Shown in pieces: positions 14,634 to 16,297 of a DNA stretch of 16,297 nt (within the stretch, counting starts at the first letter, position 1; every line of letters begins with the position of its first letter). The position numbers and the translations under genes are program-made. This DNA comes from Bacillota bacterium (GTDB lineage Bacteria; Bacillota; Bacilli; Lactobacillales; Aerococcaceae): NCBI GenBank assembly GCA_023442905.1, contig JAEZWY010000038.1:1-16297 (forward strand), written 5' to 3'. The notes under the pieces are model-generated. The model did no database searches. It was not told the DNA's origin and worked only from the letters and a program-made list of their open reading frames with translations.

Positions 14634-14667
14634 TTGGTATGATAATTGCTTTCATTCGCATTTTCAT

Positions 14668-14696
14668 ATTCTATCAGTATTTACAGCGTTTAACAA
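14668..14696 (-). promoter_or_regulatory. ccpA distal promoter P1
   Basis: On the - strand TTGTTA (14691-14696), a 17-nt spacer and TAGAAT (14668-14673); predicted start near 14661, giving a ~110-nt leader containing the cre-like site and P2. Confidence 0.65.
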
Positions 14697-14714
14697 GTCA
14701 TTTTCATAAAAAAG

Positions 14715-14727
14715 TGCAAATTTTGCA
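14715..14727. repeat. 13-bp palindrome upstream of the ccpA P1 promoter
   Basis: TGCAAA-T-TTTGCA is a perfect 6-bp-arm palindrome around one base, 18 nt upstream of the P1 -35. It lacks the CG core of a cre. It could be an operator or chance. Confidence 0.35.
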
Positions 14728-14747
14728 TGATTTTTATAGAAAACAAC

Positions 14748-14795
14748 AAAAATTGCCTACAAGTATTTCAAAATCTCGAAATACTTGTAAGCAAT
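14748..14795 (-). terminator. Terminator of the ytxG-ytxH operon
   Basis: Arms 14752-14769 and 14778-14795 pair over 18 positions with one mismatch and an 8-nt loop. On the - strand the stem is followed by TTTTT then T-rich sequence. It lies 25 nt after the ytxH stop and isolates ccpA from ytxH transcription. Confidence 0.85.
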
Positions 14796-14820
14796 ACTGT
14801 ATAACTATTTAGTTTTATAC

Positions 14821-15324
14821 TTATTTCTCTTTAACTTCTTCTACTTGTTCTTTTACTTTTTCAGCATCTTCTTTAAGTGGTTGTTTCTTAGAAGCTGTTT
14901 TATCAGTAACATCTTTCACTTCTTCAGTACCTTCTTTAACTTCAGCCTTAGCATCTTCAGTCGCTTTAGCTGTTGTATCTTTCGCATCTGCGTAAGCACT
15001 AGCAACTTCATCGCGCGCTTCTTGGTATTGTTTAGTCGCTTCAGTTGTTGCTTCATTTAATTGTGACTTTAATACTTCTGCTGACTCTGATAAGTTTACA
15101 CGGATATCTTGAGCAGCATCACTTGCAGTTTGATACATTACGTTACCCTTTTCAGTAACAATATCTGCATAATCTAAAGCTGTATCACGAAGAACATTTG
15201 CTTGTTGATTTAAATCGTCGCGGAATTCACGTCCTGATTTTGGCGCAAATAATAAAGCTGCTACCGCACCTGCTGTTCCCCCGATAATTGCACCTAATAA
15301 GAATGAACCTGTATTTTTAGACAT
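14821..15324 (-). CDS. ytxH: YtxH-like membrane/stress protein
   Basis: A 167-aa protein with one N-terminal Gly/Ala-rich membrane segment (residues ~7-26) followed by the YtxH signature ALLFAPKSGREFRDDL. The remainder is a long charged amphipathic helix rich in Ala, Lys, Glu, Asp and Thr with LEA-like composition, ending in a Lys/Glu-rich tail. YtxH relatives are small general-stress proteins of unknown mechanism, presumably membrane-anchored with a cytoplasmic helical tail. The start has AAGAAGGA just upstream. It follows the DUF948 gene by 35 nt as the second gene of a two-gene operon. The tail composition is low-complexity, so similarity searches there will give false hits. Confidence 0.88.
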   Translation of the reverse strand: MSKNTGSFLLGAIIGGTAGAVAALLFAPKSGREFRDDLNQQANVLRDTALDYADIVTEKGNVMYQTASDAAQDIRVNLSESAEVLKSQLNEATTEATKQYQEARDEVASAYADAKDTTAKATEDAKAEVKEGTEEVKDVTDKTASKKQPLKEDAEKVKEQVEEVKEK

Positions 15325-15359
15325 ATATATTTCCTTCTTTCTTTAAATAATATTATTGA

Positions 15360-15905
15360 TTAATATGGTTTAGATTGTGAATTTTCTTGAGCCTTACGTA
15401 CTTGGCGTTTTTGGTATAAAGCCTTAGCTGATTGCCCAACCTTTTGAATACTAGTGACAGTAGGTTGACCAGGCTTGACGATTTGATCAGTAGTTACTGC
15501 GCTAAGCGTTTCGTTATCAGACCCACCCACTGTTTTTTCTTTAATATCATCTACTTTAGTTTGTGCAGTATTGGTAATATTTAGCACTAGGTTACGCGTA
15601 GAATCATTCACGTCTGAAACAGTTACACCAATATCCCCAATTGCTTTAAACAACGGGTCAACCTGCGCCACTTTTCCGTTTACATCATCTAATAAAACAT
15701 TAGATTTATTGAGTAATCCTTGCACCTCAATTGATAATGCATCCACATCCTTGGTGACTACCTTTACTGTTTCATTCGCTTCATTAACAATACCCGTTAC
15801 TTCCTTCATGGTCTTTGTTAGCTCACGTAAGAATAGAATAATGTAAATCACTAATGCCGCAAATGCTATTGCTGCAATTAAGCCCGCAATTTGGCCTCCG
15901 GTCAT
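15360..15905 (-). CDS. ytxG: DUF948 (YtxG-like) membrane protein
   Basis: A 181-aa protein with a single N-terminal membrane helix (residues ~5-26, GLIAAIAFAALVIYIILFL). Heptad-like helices of the DUF948 type follow (RELTKTMKEVTGIVNEANETVK, then VQGLLNKSNVLLDDVNGKV), resembling the helical bundles of chemoreceptor cytoplasmic segments, and then a disordered basic tail (QKRQVRKAQENSQ). No biochemical role is established for the family. AAGGAG lies 10 nt upstream of the ATG. It is the first gene of the operon with ytxH; in Bacillus subtilis ytxG, ytxH and ytxJ sit together near aroA-ccpA and are stress-induced. Here no ytxJ or aroA intervenes. Confidence 0.88.
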   Translation of the reverse strand: MTGGQIAGLIAAIAFAALVIYIILFLRELTKTMKEVTGIVNEANETVKVVTKDVDALSIEVQGLLNKSNVLLDDVNGKVAQVDPLFKAIGDIGVTVSDVNDSTRNLVLNITNTAQTKVDDIKEKTVGGSDNETLSAVTTDQIVKPGQPTVTSIQKVGQSAKALYQKRQVRKAQENSQSKPY

Positions 15906-15937
15906 GTAAAAATCACTCCTTCTCCATCTCTCATACC

Positions 15938-15958
15938 ATTAAATATAAGATATTTAAT
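15938..15958. repeat. AT-only perfect palindrome in the ytxG leader
   Basis: ATTAAATAT-AAG-ATATTTAAT: 9-bp arms and a 3-nt spacer, located between the predicted transcription start (~15968) and the SD of ytxG. It could be an operator or an mRNA hairpin; AT richness makes chance possible. Confidence 0.4.
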
Positions 15959-15974
15959 ATATAACTATAAGAAT

Positions 15975-16004
15975 ATTTTACCATAGACTGCAAGGGCTTT
16001 ACAA
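15975..16004 (-). promoter_or_regulatory. Promoter of the ytxG-ytxH operon
   Basis: On the - strand TTGTAA (15999-16004), an 18-nt spacer and TAAAAT (15975-15980). An alternative pair, TTGCAG with TATAGT 18 nt on, lies a few bases downstream. No sigma-B-like GTTT/GGGTAT pair was seen. Confidence 0.5.
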
Positions 16005-16055
16005 AACATAACGCACTTATTTTAAGGAAATAAATCTTGCATCCACATCTATTTA

Positions 16056-16083
16056 TTGTCTATTTTGCAAATAACTTTACAAT
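16056..16083 (+). promoter_or_regulatory. Promoter of the MscS-like gene
   Basis: TTGTCT (16056-16061), a 16-nt spacer and TACAAT (16078-16083) on the + strand; predicted start near 16090, ~40-50 nt upstream of the gene. It is divergent from the ytxG promoter. Confidence 0.55.
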
Positions 16084-16139
16084 AATTTCCCCATTAGATA
16101 ACATTAATAAAAAAGGTGAATAATGAAAGGATGATTTAT

Positions 16140-16297
16140 TTGGATCAAATTAGACAATGGTGGCGCACATATATTGAATCCATCGATTATGCTAGCTTAC
16201 TATCCAGCTTCATTTCGACTGTATTTGAATTAATAATCACTATTATAATTTTTTGGATTGTAAAAAAAATTGTCGACCGTATTGTTGATGTATACTT
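16140..16297 (+). CDS. Putative MscS-type mechanosensitive channel protein, 3' partial
   Basis: Only the first ~52 residues are present. They comprise a short amphipathic, Trp-containing segment (DQIRQWWRTYIESIDYASLL), a strong hydrophobic helix (STVFELIITIIIFWIV) and a basic end (KKIVDRIVD), the N-terminal pattern of small MscS proteins in Firmicutes, which release solutes on osmotic downshock. The likely start is TTG 16140, with GAAAGGATG about 8 nt upstream. The in-frame ATG 16131 overlaps that SD but would be served, poorly spaced, by AAAAGGTGA (16112-16120). A 3-codon frame at 16123-16134 (Met-Lys-Gly-stop) precedes it. Assignment is by pattern on a fragment; another small membrane protein is possible. 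Confidence 0.55.
   Translation, partial: MDQIRQWWRTYIESIDYASLLSSFISTVFELIITIIIFWIVKKIVDRIVDVY

Noticed and set aside
14681..14697. Second cre-like sequence around TTTACAGCGTTTAACA
   Set aside because: With the CG core aligned it has about four mismatches to the cre consensus.
14845..15060. Phe/Cys-rich 71-codon + strand frame opposite ytxH
   Set aside because: Its odd composition is simply the complement of the Lys/Glu/Asp-rich ytxH tail.
1..16297. CRISPR array, tRNA/rRNA gene, insertion sequence, prophage, defence cluster or toxin-antitoxin pair
   Set aside because: No repeated spaced units, cloverleaf-like sequence, transposase motif or flanking direct repeats were seen on either strand; all substantial frames fit ordinary housekeeping or envelope families.

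Overview
This 16.3 kb window looks like chromosomal core sequence from a low-GC Gram-positive bacterium of the order Lactobacillales. The evidence is a bacterial V-type ATPase operon, a CcpA regulator, AAGGAGG-type ribosome binding sites, pneumococcus-like class A PBP architecture, an ACT/DUF711 pair and a ytxG-ytxH pair next to ccpA. Aerococcaceae or Carnobacteriaceae would fit best, but the genus cannot be fixed from sequence reading alone. There is no sign of an insertion sequence, prophage, CRISPR array, rRNA or tRNA, and gene style is uniform across the window.

Layout. Positions 1-4480 hold the 3' end of a V-type ATPase operon (+): subunit E (missing only its N-terminus), catalytic subunit A, subunit B and central-stalk subunit D, closed by a strong bidirectional terminator. 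Positions 4549-6267 (-) hold yebC, with a TTG start and its own near-consensus promoter, and a diacylglycerol-kinase-family lipid kinase. A divergent intergenic region follows, with an exact match to the WalR two-component consensus. It precedes a bifunctional class A penicillin-binding protein (+), which ends in another bidirectional terminator. Positions 9103-11700 (-) hold an aldo/keto reductase with its own promoter and a two-gene operon of an ACT-domain protein and a DUF711/UPF0210 protein. That operon has a roughly 120-nt leader containing a perfect 10-bp inverted repeat. Positions 11944-13299 (-) encode a membrane-anchored CapA-type protein.

Positions 13504-15905 (-) carry ytxG-like (DUF948) and ytxH-like envelope/stress genes followed by ccpA. 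Each unit has its own terminator and promoter. ccpA appears to have two tandem promoters, with a near-consensus cre site overlapping the -35 of the proximal one, which suggests autoregulation. The last ~160 bases (+) begin a small membrane protein that resembles an MscS-type mechanosensitive channel.

Together the genes cover ion-motive energy (V-ATPase), translation support (YebC), envelope construction and lipid turnover (PBP, lipid kinase, CapA, YtxG/YtxH, MscS-like) and carbon-catabolite control (CcpA). No clear new defence or mobile system is present. The least understood parts are the ACT-DUF711 operon with its structured leader, the WalR-type box between the lipid kinase and the PBP, and the V-ATPase gene order, in which E is directly followed by A with no C or F gene between them.
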